Positions 16,295 through 23,977 of a stretch of DNA of 32,094 nt are shown piece by piece. Each line of letters starts with the position of its first letter. Within the stretch, counting starts at the first letter, position 1. The notes under the pieces are model-generated. The model had not been told where the DNA came from. It searched no databases and saw only the letters and a list, made by a program, of their open reading frames with translations. The translations under genes were made by a program, and so were the position numbers. The DNA is taken from assembly GCA_034667525.1 (NCBI GenBank), contig JAXDJO010000051.1:1-32094 (forward strand), in the 5' to 3' direction. This DNA is from DATAPE01 sp034667525 (GTDB taxonomy: Bacteria > Actinomycetota > CADDZG01 > WHSQ01).

Positions 16295-16340
16295 GGGCAA
16301 CTCGAGAGCTGGAGCCTCGGCTCGGGGGAGCGGATGCTCC

Positions 16341-16368
16341 GGGCGGCCCGCGCCCCCGGAGGCCGCCC
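16341..16368. repeat. GC-rich hairpin between divergent copper-module genes
   Basis: GGGCGGCC (16341-16348) and GGCCGCCC (16361-16368) form a perfect 8-base stem around a 12-base loop. An alternative stem, CTCCGGG with CCCGGAG, overlaps it. It lies in the 161-base region between the four-helix membrane protein gene and the cupredoxin gene, where both promoters must be, and may be an operator or leader hairpin. Confidence 0.45.
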
Positions 16369-16455
16369 AGGGACGGCGGTCCGCTTACGGCGTCATCTGG
16401 CTGTTACCGGAAGCGGCGACGGGTGGATACTCTGCAGTTTGTTTTGGACCGGCGA

Positions 16456-16875
16456 ATGAAAGCCCATCGTGGCTCGAAGCGGGTGCTCGCAGCAGCGGCC
16501 GTCTTGATCGGCTTGGCCTGCTGTTCTCCGGCGTCATCGCACGTCCAGACCCAGGTGTCCCAAGATAAGGTCATCTTCAATCCGGAGCCGAAACATGGGC
16601 CCTACGTGGTGGTGGCCGTCGATAACCATTTCCATGACATCCATCCGGTCGACGATCCCTCTATCGCGGCCCACCGCGGCTTTGTGGTCAAGAACGAAGG
16701 ATTCAACTTGCATAACTTCTCGGTTGCCGGGACCAATATCAGTATCAATCTGAAACCGGGCCAGACGCTTCGCTGGCGCCATCTTGGTCACCACCTTCCG
16801 CCAGGCACTTACCACGTGTTCTGCAAGTTCCATGTGGAGCAGGGAATGAGGGGCGTCTTCACCGTTTCGAAATAG
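16456..16875 (+). CDS. cupredoxin-domain (plastocyanin-like) copper protein
   Basis: A 139-residue exported blue-copper-like protein. The N-terminus is a signal peptide ending near ACCSP (Cys22/23; an imperfect lipobox, so secretion or lipidation are both possible). Type 1 copper ligands are visible: His86 (NLHNFSV), Cys123, His126 and Met131 in the C-x2-H-x4-M loop (FCKFHVEQGM), followed by the closing RGVFTV strand. An additional His-rich segment (DNHFHDIHP, residues 57-64) lies in the N-terminal half. Start ATG 16456 is chosen because the signal peptide begins there; the frame is open further upstream but lacks homology, and the ribosome binding site is weak (GGACCGG). It is divergent from the CopCD operon and probably a periplasmic copper carrier or redox partner. 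Confidence 0.9.
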   Translation: MKAHRGSKRVLAAAAVLIGLACCSPASSHVQTQVSQDKVIFNPEPKHGPYVVVAVDNHFHDIHPVDDPSIAAHRGFVVKNEGFNLHNFSVAGTNISINLKPGQTLRWRHLGHHLPPGTYHVFCKFHVEQGMRGVFTVSK

Positions 16876-17149
16876 TTGGGCGTAGCCGATCGTGGAGTTC
16901 GCGTCACAAATTGATCCCTGGCTCCCCACCGTCTCTTCCCCTTCAAGGACGACCTCTCAAACCGCTCTGAATCGGGTGATACCCCTCAAGTAGGGCAGGG
17001 CGTTTGCCGAGGAAATGATGGAGGCTTGGCGGTACTCCTGCGCCGGCCCCCTTGGGGCGTGCCAACAGGTCGAAAAGACGGCCCTTTCGGTACCCACATG
17101 AATGCGCGTTCCCCATCTCGTAGGCGCTCGTTCTACAGGAGGTACCGCA

Positions 17150-18190
17150 GTGAAAGCCACCACCCCGGCAAGGCTGGCGCTTCCTCTGGCGATGGTGACG
17201 ATGGCATGGGCGATCGGGCCGTTGCTGCTGGTGGGACTAGCACAAGCCGCGACGCCTACCACGGTTGACTCTGCTGGTAATAACGCTGTAACCACGTCTT
17301 GCTCCGGCGTCGCTGTCGGCTCTTCTGCCAACCTTGTGTCTACCGTCTCCAATGCGTCTTCCGGGACCACCTTTTGTCTGCAGTCCGGCACGTTCTCGAT
17401 CGGCTCTGCGGCCGTGAAACCCAAGGACGGCGACAAGCTCATCGGTGTTGCTCCCACGGTCGGGACCAACGACAGTATCTCGGCCACCAGCAAGATAGTC
17501 GGGACCGGTGCGCAGATCATCGATGTTGGCAACGCGAAAAATGTCGATCTCGAAAATCTCGACGTCAGCGGAGCGACTGGGACTTCCACATGCTCCCCGC
17601 AGTGCGGACGGGGTATCTCGCAGGGGAACAACCTCTCAGTCGCTTACTCGAGGATCCACAACAACGCGGCTACCGGCATCGGCGGCGGGGGATCGGGTGG
17701 CCTCTTCAGCCACCTCGAAGTGGACCACAATGGCTCCAGCCCCTTCACATCTTGTTGTGCAGGCGGGATTAAATCTGCGCACCCATTCACGGTCGACAGC
17801 TCGTTCGTACATGACAATGTCGGAAATGGCGTTTGGGAGGATGTGTGCGGAACGAGCTTGGTAGTCACAAACAACACCCTCAGCGGGAATACTTTTTCGG
17901 GGGCCCGGTATGAGCACAATCAGAGTTGTTCCGGATCAGCCACGATCACCGGCAACCTTGTGACGAACAACAACCTGGCAGCCAATGGGGGCGCCGCGGG
18001 GATAGCGATCAACTCGGTAGGTGGAGCGACGGTAGCGAACAACACGCTCGGAGGAAACATCAAAGCCGGGATCAAAGTTGGTGGAACTCGAGGACCCGTT
18101 ACGGGCACCTCTATCCACGACAGCACTTTGAACAAGGATGTTGTCAAAGGCTGCACCCTTTCAGGTGTTACCTGTTACAACAACATCTAG
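17150..18190 (+). CDS. secreted right-handed parallel beta-helix repeat protein
   Basis: A 346-residue paralogue of the proteins at 7234-8190 and 18208-19284. GTG 17150 is chosen because AGGAGGT lies 8 bases upstream and a signal peptide (LALPLAMVTMAW...LLLVGLAQA) follows at once. The mature part has TTFCLQSGTF, a CSPQCGRGIS loop, SCCAGGIKSAHPF, NGVWEDVCG and many N/G-rich turns (SRIHNNAATGIGG, NNTLSGNTF, NNTLGGNIKAGIKVGG), ending in GCTLSGVTCYNNI. The Cys pattern suggests several disulfides and therefore an extracellular location. No catalytic signature is obvious. It faces its paralogue, with their stops 18 bases apart. Confidence 0.9.
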   Translation: MKATTPARLALPLAMVTMAWAIGPLLLVGLAQAATPTTVDSAGNNAVTTSCSGVAVGSSANLVSTVSNASSGTTFCLQSGTFSIGSAAVKPKDGDKLIGVAPTVGTNDSISATSKIVGTGAQIIDVGNAKNVDLENLDVSGATGTSTCSPQCGRGISQGNNLSVAYSRIHNNAATGIGGGGSGGLFSHLEVDHNGSSPFTSCCAGGIKSAHPFTVDSSFVHDNVGNGVWEDVCGTSLVVTNNTLSGNTFSGARYEHNQSCSGSATITGNLVTNNNLAANGGAAGIAINSVGGATVANNTLGGNIKAGIKVGGTRGPVTGTSIHDSTLNKDVVKGCTLSGVTCYNNI

Positions 18191-18199
18191 AGGTTCGGT

Positions 18200-18216
18200 G
18201 CTCCCCCCTAGGGAGC
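18200..18216. terminator. shared hairpin between convergent beta-helix genes
   Basis: GCTCCC (18200-18205) and GGGAGC (18211-18216) pair around a 5-base loop. The structure sits between the two convergent beta-helix genes and includes the TAG stop of the leftward one in its loop. The stem is short and no T-run follows, so it may be a weak two-way terminator. Confidence 0.5.
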
Positions 18217-19284
18217 GTTGGCGACGCACTGGACTCCCGGAATCGAGCAGCCCGCAACCACGTCGCCGTTCAGAACGTTGTTGTGGATCTTGGTATTGGT
18301 TACGGCGAAGCCGGAAGACGCCTGAACCGCGATCGCCCTAGCCTGGCCACTGCCGCCGAAAGTGTTGTTATAGATGTTCGCATTCTCGGAGTTGCGGACA
18401 TGGATCCCGCCTACATTGTCGATGAGCTCGAGATTATTGTTCCGGATGACGTTGGAATGGATAACTGCAGAGCGAGTGGATGCATTGGGACAGACTGACG
18501 ACGTCTCCCACTGGACCCCCGACCTCGAGTTCGAGTCGATCACGTTGTTGGAGACGAGGAAGTGGTCGCTGCAGAGGTCGGACCACAAACCGTTCCCCGT
18601 GTTGTTGTGGACATACGAGTTCATCACGAACAATCCATCTGCGACCGATTTGATCCCAGCGGCACAGCAGCCTTCCGCGAAGGTTGAGCCATTGTGGTCC
18701 ACCTCTACATGGGCAAATGTCGATTGCGATCCGACGCCTCCCGCGCCGGCGATGGAGTTGTTATGCAAGCGCGTAAAGGAGACCCGAAGGGCAATGCCTC
18801 CACCGATGCCTCTTCCACATGCAGGCTGGCATGCGGTGGAACCCTTGGCCCCCGAGATGTCGAGCCACCTGACGCTCAGATAGGGCCCTGCTTCGATAAC
18901 GGCTGGGATGCTGCCGGAACCGCTGTAGACGATCTTCGAAGGTGCCGCGATGGTTCCGTTGGGCCCGACCACTCCGGGGTCGCCTATGAGCCGGTCGCCG
19001 GTGCCGGGGCGCAGAGGTGTTCCCCCGATGTCATAGGTCCCCGCATGAATGCAGAAGGCTTTGCGATTGGTGCCGTCAATGGCATTGTGCAGGTCGTCAC
19101 CCTGCTGCAGGGAGAGACACTTTCCTGTATGGATATGAAGGGCGTTGGCAGGGGTGGGCAGGATGCCGACGTGGTGGGTATGGCCGTTGAAGGCCATGTC
19201 GAACAGAAACACCGCGACGGACAGAAGAGCTATAGCCGCGACCCCGCCCGCGATGAATGTAACAAGACGCTTGGAGCGGGCCAT
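18208..19284 (-). CDS. membrane-anchored or secreted parallel beta-helix repeat protein
   Basis: A 358-residue paralogue of the other two beta-helix proteins. It starts at ATG 19284 with GAAAGGACC upstream. The N-terminal helix (LVTFIAGGVAAIALLSVAVFLFDMAF) lacks a clean cleavage site and may be an anchor; a His-rich HTHHVG and HIHTG segment follows. Shared features are KAFCIHAGTY, PACGRGIGGG, GCCAAGIKSV, NGLWSDLCSD and the terminal GCSIPGVQC cap. Coils carry N-rich turns (HNNSIAGAGGVG, SNNVIDSNSRSG, NNTFGGSGQARA). It lies 149 bases downstream of, and in line with, the O-antigen-ligase-like gene, so it may act on or display with the polysaccharide made there. No lyase active site is recognised. 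Confidence 0.9.
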   Translation of the reverse strand: MARSKRLVTFIAGGVAAIALLSVAVFLFDMAFNGHTHHVGILPTPANALHIHTGKCLSLQQGDDLHNAIDGTNRKAFCIHAGTYDIGGTPLRPGTGDRLIGDPGVVGPNGTIAAPSKIVYSGSGSIPAVIEAGPYLSVRWLDISGAKGSTACQPACGRGIGGGIALRVSFTRLHNNSIAGAGGVGSQSTFAHVEVDHNGSTFAEGCCAAGIKSVADGLFVMNSYVHNNTGNGLWSDLCSDHFLVSNNVIDSNSRSGVQWETSSVCPNASTRSAVIHSNVIRNNNLELIDNVGGIHVRNSENANIYNNTFGGSGQARAIAVQASSGFAVTNTKIHNNVLNGDVVAGCSIPGVQCVANAP

Positions 19285-19433
19285 TAGGTCCTTTCAGCAG
19301 GAGGATCAGTCGTAAACCTTGGTCTGGCGTGCCGGGAAAGGGGAGGATCGGTCCTGGCGAGGCCGTTACGCGAGCAAGGTTCCTGTAGTCATCGTGAGGA
19401 AATTGTAGGACTTCGTGGCGCAAGCCCTGGTGA

Positions 19434-20885
19434 TCATGTTCGAAGCAGTGATCTCCCAGGGGCACCAGCTTCGTTCCGAGTGTATTTCCTCGCAGCCACT
19501 CCCATGCCCAAAAGGAAGAAGGTCGGTATCGAGCCATATGGGAATGAGAGAAGGGGTTGAGCGGCCGCAACTCCTAGATAGACGACGGTTGACGCAAGGA
19601 TCCACGCGCAAAACTTCTCCGCTGGTCCGCTCGCGCTGCGGGCCGCTTTGGCCGTCGGAACGATCAGCTGGAACAGAATGATCATCCATAGGGAGAAGCC
19701 CAAGATGCCAAGCCGGGTGAATTGCTCGAGGTAATCGTTATGCGGGTTGCGGACGAGCTGACCTTGGTTGCCGATGTACTGGCCAAAGGTCAGGTCCGGA
19801 CCTAGGCCCACACCAACCATCGCGGTGAATGGAGAACGGAAGACGAATCTGAGATCTTCCTTTATAAAGCCGGAGCGAGCCTGGATCGTGGCCGAGTGGG
19901 GACCTGTCTGTCCGGCCAGGGTGCCTAGTTCGGCAGTGGTGTAAGCGATGCTGGTCTGCTGGTGATTACCTCCAACCACCCCCTGCGTCTCGGCCCACAG
20001 GAGCACGCCGATGCCCAACACAAGAGCCAGCAACAGGTAGCCGAACGATCTGCCCAGGCGATGAGTGGCCCAACCCAACACCAGGATCGACAGGGGAAGC
20101 AAGATGAATAGGGTGCGAGCTTGGTAGACACCGAGCAGGCCGGTCACAAGACCTAGAACGGCTAGCTGGCGGATCCAGCCTTTCGAAAAAACGACAAAGT
20201 AGAGAGCCGCGGCGATAACCGAGAACTTGACGCCGGTGGGATCGAGTATCGAGGTTGGACGCTGAAGGCCCACAGTCGGCCCCGCGTTCGACGTAAGAGA
20301 AGGAAACATCGGGTACAGGGTTCCCCAAGCCAACACGATCGCGGCTAGATAGCGCATGTGCTTGATCCAGTATTCGACGCCATCGCGCATGATGACGCGG
20401 TACCCGACTACCAACACAAAGGCCTCTACCGCTTCGGTGGTGTCTCGCACCGCGTAGATCCCCCACACGGGATAGTCGAATACCAGGCGCACTGCGACAA
20501 AGAGCCCGAATAGGCACAACGGCACCAGGATCTCTTTGTCTACACGAATTTGCGCATCGCACAATGCGATCACGACCAAAGGAAGGAGCAGGATCTCGGT
20601 TAGCGGGATCGGGATCGGCCCCGGGATCCCGAGGTTGGCCCAGCCGTAGCCCATGGCCATAGCGCCGCCAACCAGCAGCATCGTCAGGGCTCGTTCCAGG
20701 ATCGCGCTGTCCATGGCGGCCACGCCTAGCGCTATGACCAGCCCCCCCACGGCTAGCCCAACGAGTGGAGCTTCCACAATGGTTGCTCCGGCGCCCATAG
20801 CGATAAGGCCGAGAGCTATCCAAGGTGACCATGTGACCAATAGCGGCGCGGGGGGCTCTATACCTACCGCTCGGCTTGCCATCAC
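19434..20885 (-). CDS. O-antigen ligase/Wzy-type polysaccharide polymerase
   Basis: A 483-residue polytopic membrane protein with 10-12 hydrophobic helices. The Wzy_C-type motif NPHNDYLEQFTRLGILGFSLWM lies near the end of a large extracytoplasmic loop (about residues 300-385). This loop and its His are the hallmark of the O-antigen ligase/polymerase superfamily, which joins lipid-linked glycans outside the membrane. The first codon is GTG 20885, with an ATG directly after it at 20882. The upstream AAAGGCGGG would suit either. No glycosyltransferase or flippase gene is nearby, so the glycan cannot be deduced. The beta-helix gene follows on the same strand. Confidence 0.88.
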   Translation of the reverse strand: MMASRAVGIEPPAPLLVTWSPWIALGLIAMGAGATIVEAPLVGLAVGGLVIALGVAAMDSAILERALTMLLVGGAMAMGYGWANLGIPGPIPIPLTEILLLPLVVIALCDAQIRVDKEILVPLCLFGLFVAVRLVFDYPVWGIYAVRDTTEAVEAFVLVVGYRVIMRDGVEYWIKHMRYLAAIVLAWGTLYPMFPSLTSNAGPTVGLQRPTSILDPTGVKFSVIAAALYFVVFSKGWIRQLAVLGLVTGLLGVYQARTLFILLPLSILVLGWATHRLGRSFGYLLLALVLGIGVLLWAETQGVVGGNHQQTSIAYTTAELGTLAGQTGPHSATIQARSGFIKEDLRFVFRSPFTAMVGVGLGPDLTFGQYIGNQGQLVRNPHNDYLEQFTRLGILGFSLWMIILFQLIVPTAKAARSASGPAEKFCAWILASTVVYLGVAAAQPLLSFPYGSIPTFFLLGMGVAARKYTRNEAGAPGRSLLRT

Positions 20886-21109
20886 ATCCCGCCTTTGATG
20901 TGGTCGCGACCATCACCGGTCCCGACGCCGGGCCGGGTTCATCTTCTGTTCCCGCGCCCGAGCACCCATTTCTTGCTCTGAGGACACATTGACGGACGAG
21001 TGTGTGGCTCGACAGCCGCGCAAATGCGTAGCTATCTGCCGCCCCTGCACCATTGTCTTGGGCAACCCGGGGCCGGTGCCCGTTTCATTGGAGCGGTTCG
21101 AACCTTTTA

Positions 21110-21162
21110 GGGGGCCCAACCGGTCTAGTCGGGGGCCCATCGCTCCGGCGATCGATCGGAGC
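21110..21162. repeat. two GGGGGCCCA direct repeats and a hairpin downstream of a small gene
   Basis: GGGGGCCCA occurs at 21110-21118 and 21131-21139 (21-base period). Next to it is an inverted repeat, GCTCCG/CGGAGC (21142-21147 and 21157-21162), around a CGATCGAT-containing loop. This lies immediately downstream of the small leftward gene ending at 21174, and could be its terminator. Otherwise the 288 bases between 20886 and 21173 hold no gene I can support. A GGTTCGAACC at about 21095 is not part of a tRNA. Confidence 0.4.
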
Positions 21163-21173
21163 CGAGGAGATCC

Positions 21174-21386
21174 CTAGCGGCGGCCGTGCTCGTCTCGCCG
21201 CGCCATCCCCGCAGGCGGGACGGAGACACCGGGCCCTCGATCCTCGAAGACCTCAAACTCGCTCTGCTGCGCCTCGCGCAAGGATTCCCTGAATCGCTTC
21301 TCCTGCGCGGAAGTGTCTGGCGGTTCGGTCGGCTTCCTCTTGGCCGTGTCGTGGAAGGTCCCCTCGTCCACTCTCGCTTTGGCCAT
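21174..21386 (-). CDS. small hydrophilic protein of unknown function
   Basis: A 70-residue protein, very rich in charged residues (MAKARVDEGTFHDTAKRKPT, then QEKRFRESLREAQQSEFEV), with no membrane segment or Cys. I do not recognise the family. The case for a real gene is the near-perfect ribosome binding site GGGAGGTGAAG ending 4 bases before ATG 21386, together with the helix-forming composition. It stands alone between an O-antigen-ligase-like gene and an ABC transporter on the opposite strand, with a hairpin after its stop. Confidence 0.55.
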   Translation of the reverse strand: MAKARVDEGTFHDTAKRKPTEPPDTSAQEKRFRESLREAQQSEFEVFEDRGPGVSVPPAGMARRDEHGRR

Positions 21387-21713
21387 GGTTCTTCACCTCC
21401 CGGGGCGTGGCGGGGTTGTCCCCGCTCGCCGACCTACTCGGTAGTTGACGCTAGTTGTCTCTAGCCACAAGCGAATCATGCACCAAAGCAACCAATCTGA
21501 CCAATAGAAGCCGGGGGGTGGCCCGCGACGGAGGCGTTGGGCCAGGTTTTATCTGGCGCCGCGGTTGTAACTGGTGCGCGCGTGACCGCGTCAGTTATTG
21601 TGTGGGCGATGTTGCTCGTCGGTTGACGCCCTGCCTCTGCGCCTCGCGGCCCTCCTCGGCTGTTGAGAGTTCCCGCGTCCCGTTCTTCTGCAGTTCCCTC
21701 GAAGGAGAATCTC
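21387..21713. other. intergenic region upstream of ABC exporter genes
   Basis: This 327-base stretch between the small leftward gene and the ABC ATPase gene must hold both promoters. TTGACG at 21445-21450 is a possible -35 box, but I could not pair it with a good -10. Frames open here give compositionally odd translations without domains. I see no RNA gene or repeat. Confidence 0.4.
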
Positions 21714-22583
21714 GTGAAACACCCCGTTTCAAGCACGGCCACAATCGAAGATCACCCTCCCTTGCCCCCGGTCAACGCGGTCGAGGTAGTCGACCTTCGC
21801 AAGGAATTCTTGCGGCGGGACCGACGCGACGGCCGCTTCTCCCGCCGTAAGAAGGTTCCGGCCCTGAAGGACGTCACCTTCAGCATCGCTGAGGGTGAAT
21901 GCGTTGCCATCCTTGGGCAGAACGGCTCGGGGAAATCCACCCTGGTTCGGCTCCTGTCGACCTTGCTGCTTCACGATGGAGGAAGCGCCCACATCTTCGG
22001 CTATGACGTTTTCGAGAATCCGCGACCTGTGCGACGGCTGGTCAACCGCGTGTCGGTAGAGGCGTCTTTCTTCAAGAAGATGTCATCGGCCGAGAACCTC
22101 AGCTACGCCGCGAGGTTCTACGGACTGACCCCATCCGATACCAGGGAGCGCATCCCCGAGATCCTCGGCAAAGTGGGCTTTCCACCCGAACGACGGAATG
22201 AATCCATGGAGCAGCTGTCGCGGGGGATGCAGCAGAAGATCGCCCTGGCACGAGCCCTATTGACGTCGCCGGTTCTGTTGCTGCTGGACGAGCCCACGAC
22301 CGGTCTCGACCCCAGATCGAAGCTAGAAGTGCAAGATTTCATACGGGAGGTCCGCCAGACCCACAACGTGACGATCTTGTTGTGCACACACGATCTGGAC
22401 GAGGCAGAGGTCCTGGCGGACCGGGTCGGCATCCTGCACCGCGGCGAGTTGTTGTCGCTCGAGCCGGTGGGCGAGCTCAAAGAGCGGTACGGCGCCTCGA
22501 CACTAGAGGAGGCCTTTTTCGCGGCAACCGGCCAAACATTCGAGCAGGAAGAAGAGAACGACCAAGAAGGTGGTTCATCGTGA
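21714..22583 (+). CDS. ABC-2 type exporter, ATP-binding protein
   Basis: A 289-residue ATPase. The start is GTG 21714, with GAAGGAGAATC upstream. Walker A is GQNGSGKST (68-76), the signature is LSRGM (168-172), Walker B is LLLLDEP (188-194), and the H-loop is CTHD near 223. At the Q-loop position the sequence is SVEASFFKKMSSAENL, with Glu116 in place of the usual Gln, as in some drug-exporter-like members. A 35-residue tail (FAATGQTFEQEEENDQEGG) is very acidic. It pairs with the permease that starts in its stop codon (GTGA overlap). The pair probably exports a drug, lipid or polysaccharide. The sequence does not show which. Confidence 0.93.
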   Translation: MKHPVSSTATIEDHPPLPPVNAVEVVDLRKEFLRRDRRDGRFSRRKKVPALKDVTFSIAEGECVAILGQNGSGKSTLVRLLSTLLLHDGGSAHIFGYDVFENPRPVRRLVNRVSVEASFFKKMSSAENLSYAARFYGLTPSDTRERIPEILGKVGFPPERRNESMEQLSRGMQQKIALARALLTSPVLLLLDEPTTGLDPRSKLEVQDFIREVRQTHNVTILLCTHDLDEAEVLADRVGILHRGELLSLEPVGELKERYGASTLEEAFFAATGQTFEQEEENDQEGGSS

Positions 22584-23413
22584 AGGCCCCCGCAGGCACC
22601 CTGCGCTCTGAGTTCATCGGCCTCGGCGGGATCGTCGAACGCAACGCTTATCTGGTCAAGCGGTATGTGTGGTGGGAGATTGCTTTCTTCCTGTGGACCG
22701 TGGCCAACACGCTCACGATCGTGTTCATTGCGAAGGGTGTGCAAGCCGCGGGAGGCCAGCTCGATGTCAACCGGCAGACAACCATCCTGCTCATCGGAGG
22801 GGTTATCTGGGCGTACCTCGGGATCATCTTCGAGATCCTGACCGAGACCGTTGCGTGGGAGCGATGGGAGGGCACTATCGAATACACCTTCATGGCGCCG
22901 TTGTCGCGTCCGATCCATCTGCTGGGGATGGGCATCTTCGCAGTGGGCTATGGGGTGATTCGCGCGGGGCTGTTGTTCGGCGTTATCGCCTTCTTTTTCC
23001 ACCTCGTGATGCCACATGCGAATTTCGTCGCGGCTCTGTCCATCCTGGCCGTGGCTTCAGTCTCTTTCATCGGGATCGGGATGATGACGGCAGTGCTGCC
23101 GCTGGTGTCCCCCGAGAAGGGGTCCCAACTCGGCTTCATCGCCCAAGGCATGTTGTTGGTGGTCTCGGGGGTCTACTACAGCGTCAAGGTGCTGCCGGCC
23201 CCCATGCAAGCGCTCTCGAAGATCTCGCCAGCAACCTACGCGTTGGAGGGGATCCGATCATCGATCCTGGAAGGCGCGTCGCTGGGTTCCCTATGGCACG
23301 ACATATGGCCGCTGATCATCATCGGTGTGATCTCGATACCGATGGGCTTGTCGGTGTTCCGAAGAGGAGAGCGCTATGCCAAGAAGCACGGCAAGCTGAA
23401 GCGTTCAGGTTAG
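22580..23413 (+). CDS. ABC-2 type exporter, membrane protein
   Basis: A 277-residue ABC-2 permease with six hydrophobic segments. It starts at GTG 22580, overlapping the ATPase stop by 4 bases and preceded by AGAAGGTGG. Family features include WERWEGTIEYTFMAPLSRP in the first cytoplasmic loop, and the re-entrant GMLLVVSGVYYSVKVLPAPMQALSKISPATYALEGIR segment, the classic ABC2_membrane signature before the last two helices. A basic tail (RRGERYAKKHGKLKR) faces the cytoplasm. With the ATPase it forms a homodimeric-permease exporter of unknown substrate. A strong terminator follows. Confidence 0.92.
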   Translation: MKAPAGTLRSEFIGLGGIVERNAYLVKRYVWWEIAFFLWTVANTLTIVFIAKGVQAAGGQLDVNRQTTILLIGGVIWAYLGIIFEILTETVAWERWEGTIEYTFMAPLSRPIHLLGMGIFAVGYGVIRAGLLFGVIAFFFHLVMPHANFVAALSILAVASVSFIGIGMMTAVLPLVSPEKGSQLGFIAQGMLLVVSGVYYSVKVLPAPMQALSKISPATYALEGIRSSILEGASLGSLWHDIWPLIIIGVISIPMGLSVFRRGERYAKKHGKLKRSG

Positions 23414-23423
23414 GGACAACTCC

Positions 23424-23459
23424 TGAGGGCCCGCGACCAAACCACTGCGCGGGCCCTCA
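23424..23459. terminator. bidirectional hairpin terminator
   Basis: TGAGGGCCCGCG (23424-23435) and CGCGGGCCCTCA (23448-23459) form a perfect 12-base stem with a 12-base loop. It lies just after the ABC permease stop and includes the stop codon end of the convergent VOC gene, so it can serve both directions. Confidence 0.85.
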
Positions 23460-23870
23460 CGGTTGTGTCTCCCGACTCGCTGCGACACAGAACTCGTTGC
23501 CCTCCGGATCGGCCATGACGATCCATCGCTCACCAAGCTCTCCCACTGCATCGGGGCGAAGCACGCTCGCGCCCAGAGCGGTCAGTCGTTTGGCTTCAGC
23601 TTCCATGTCCGGGACATGGAGATCGATGTGGACTCGGTTCTTGACCGCCTTGGGTTCGGGGACCCGCTGTAGGAAGAGTCGTGGTCTGACCCCCTCGGGA
23701 TCAACGGCTGCAGCGGCACTTCCCTCCAAACCCGGATGGTCCGCCAGCAACCGGCCTTCTTCGTCGCTCCCGGTAGGGAACTGGATCTCGTAGCCGAGGG
23801 TTGCGGCCCAGAACTCGATCAGGCGGGAAGGATCAGCGCAATCGATCACGATCTGGATCTTCGTATCCAC
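23457..23870 (-). CDS. VOC family (glyoxalase-like) protein
   Basis: A 137-residue single-domain VOC protein of the Glyoxalase_6 type. It opens with TKIQIVIDCADPSRLIEFWAATLGYEI, has NRVHIDLHVPDMEAEAKRLTALGA in the middle and ends WIVMADPEGNEFCV. The start is GTG 23870, with AAAGGGAGAAC upstream; the frame is open for 24 more residues but without homology. It is convergent with the ABC exporter operon. Substrate unknown. Its order of motifs matches the VOC protein at 729-1157. Confidence 0.88.
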   Translation of the reverse strand: MDTKIQIVIDCADPSRLIEFWAATLGYEIQFPTGSDEEGRLLADHPGLEGSAAAAVDPEGVRPRLFLQRVPEPKAVKNRVHIDLHVPDMEAEAKRLTALGASVLRPDAVGELGERWIVMADPEGNEFCVAASRETQP

Positions 23871-23977
23871 AGGTGTTCTCCCTTTACGCTCGTCGGAGTC
23901 AAAGTTTGCCGAGCAATATTCTGCTCGAGTGGTGAGACTCACACCTGAGCGGGTAGGCGAGCAGTCTCATAGCGCTC

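Noticed and set aside
16957..17631. Leftward 224-codon frame opposite the second beta-helix gene
   Set aside because: The rightward frame has a perfect ribosome binding site, a signal peptide and beta-helix coils; the antisense frame has none of these.
19966..20916. Leftward 316-codon frame inside the O-antigen-ligase-like gene
   Set aside because: It is a +1 shadow of a polytopic membrane protein with a clear Wzy_C motif; the translation is Arg-rich and without domains.
21093..21106. GGTTCGAACC resembling a tRNA T-arm
   Set aside because: No matching acceptor, D-arm or anticodon stem could be placed around it.
22118..23017. Long antisense reading frame (299 codons) across the ABC exporter genes
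   Set aside because: It runs through the Walker B and signature region of a clear ATPase and the start of its permease; the translation is rich in His, Gln, Arg and Ser with no domain, as expected of a high-GC antisense frame.
22669..23793. Long rightward reading frame (374 codons) overlapping the ABC permease and the VOC gene
   Set aside because: It crosses a strong terminator and two well-supported genes in other frames, and its translation has no coherent hydrophobic or domain pattern.
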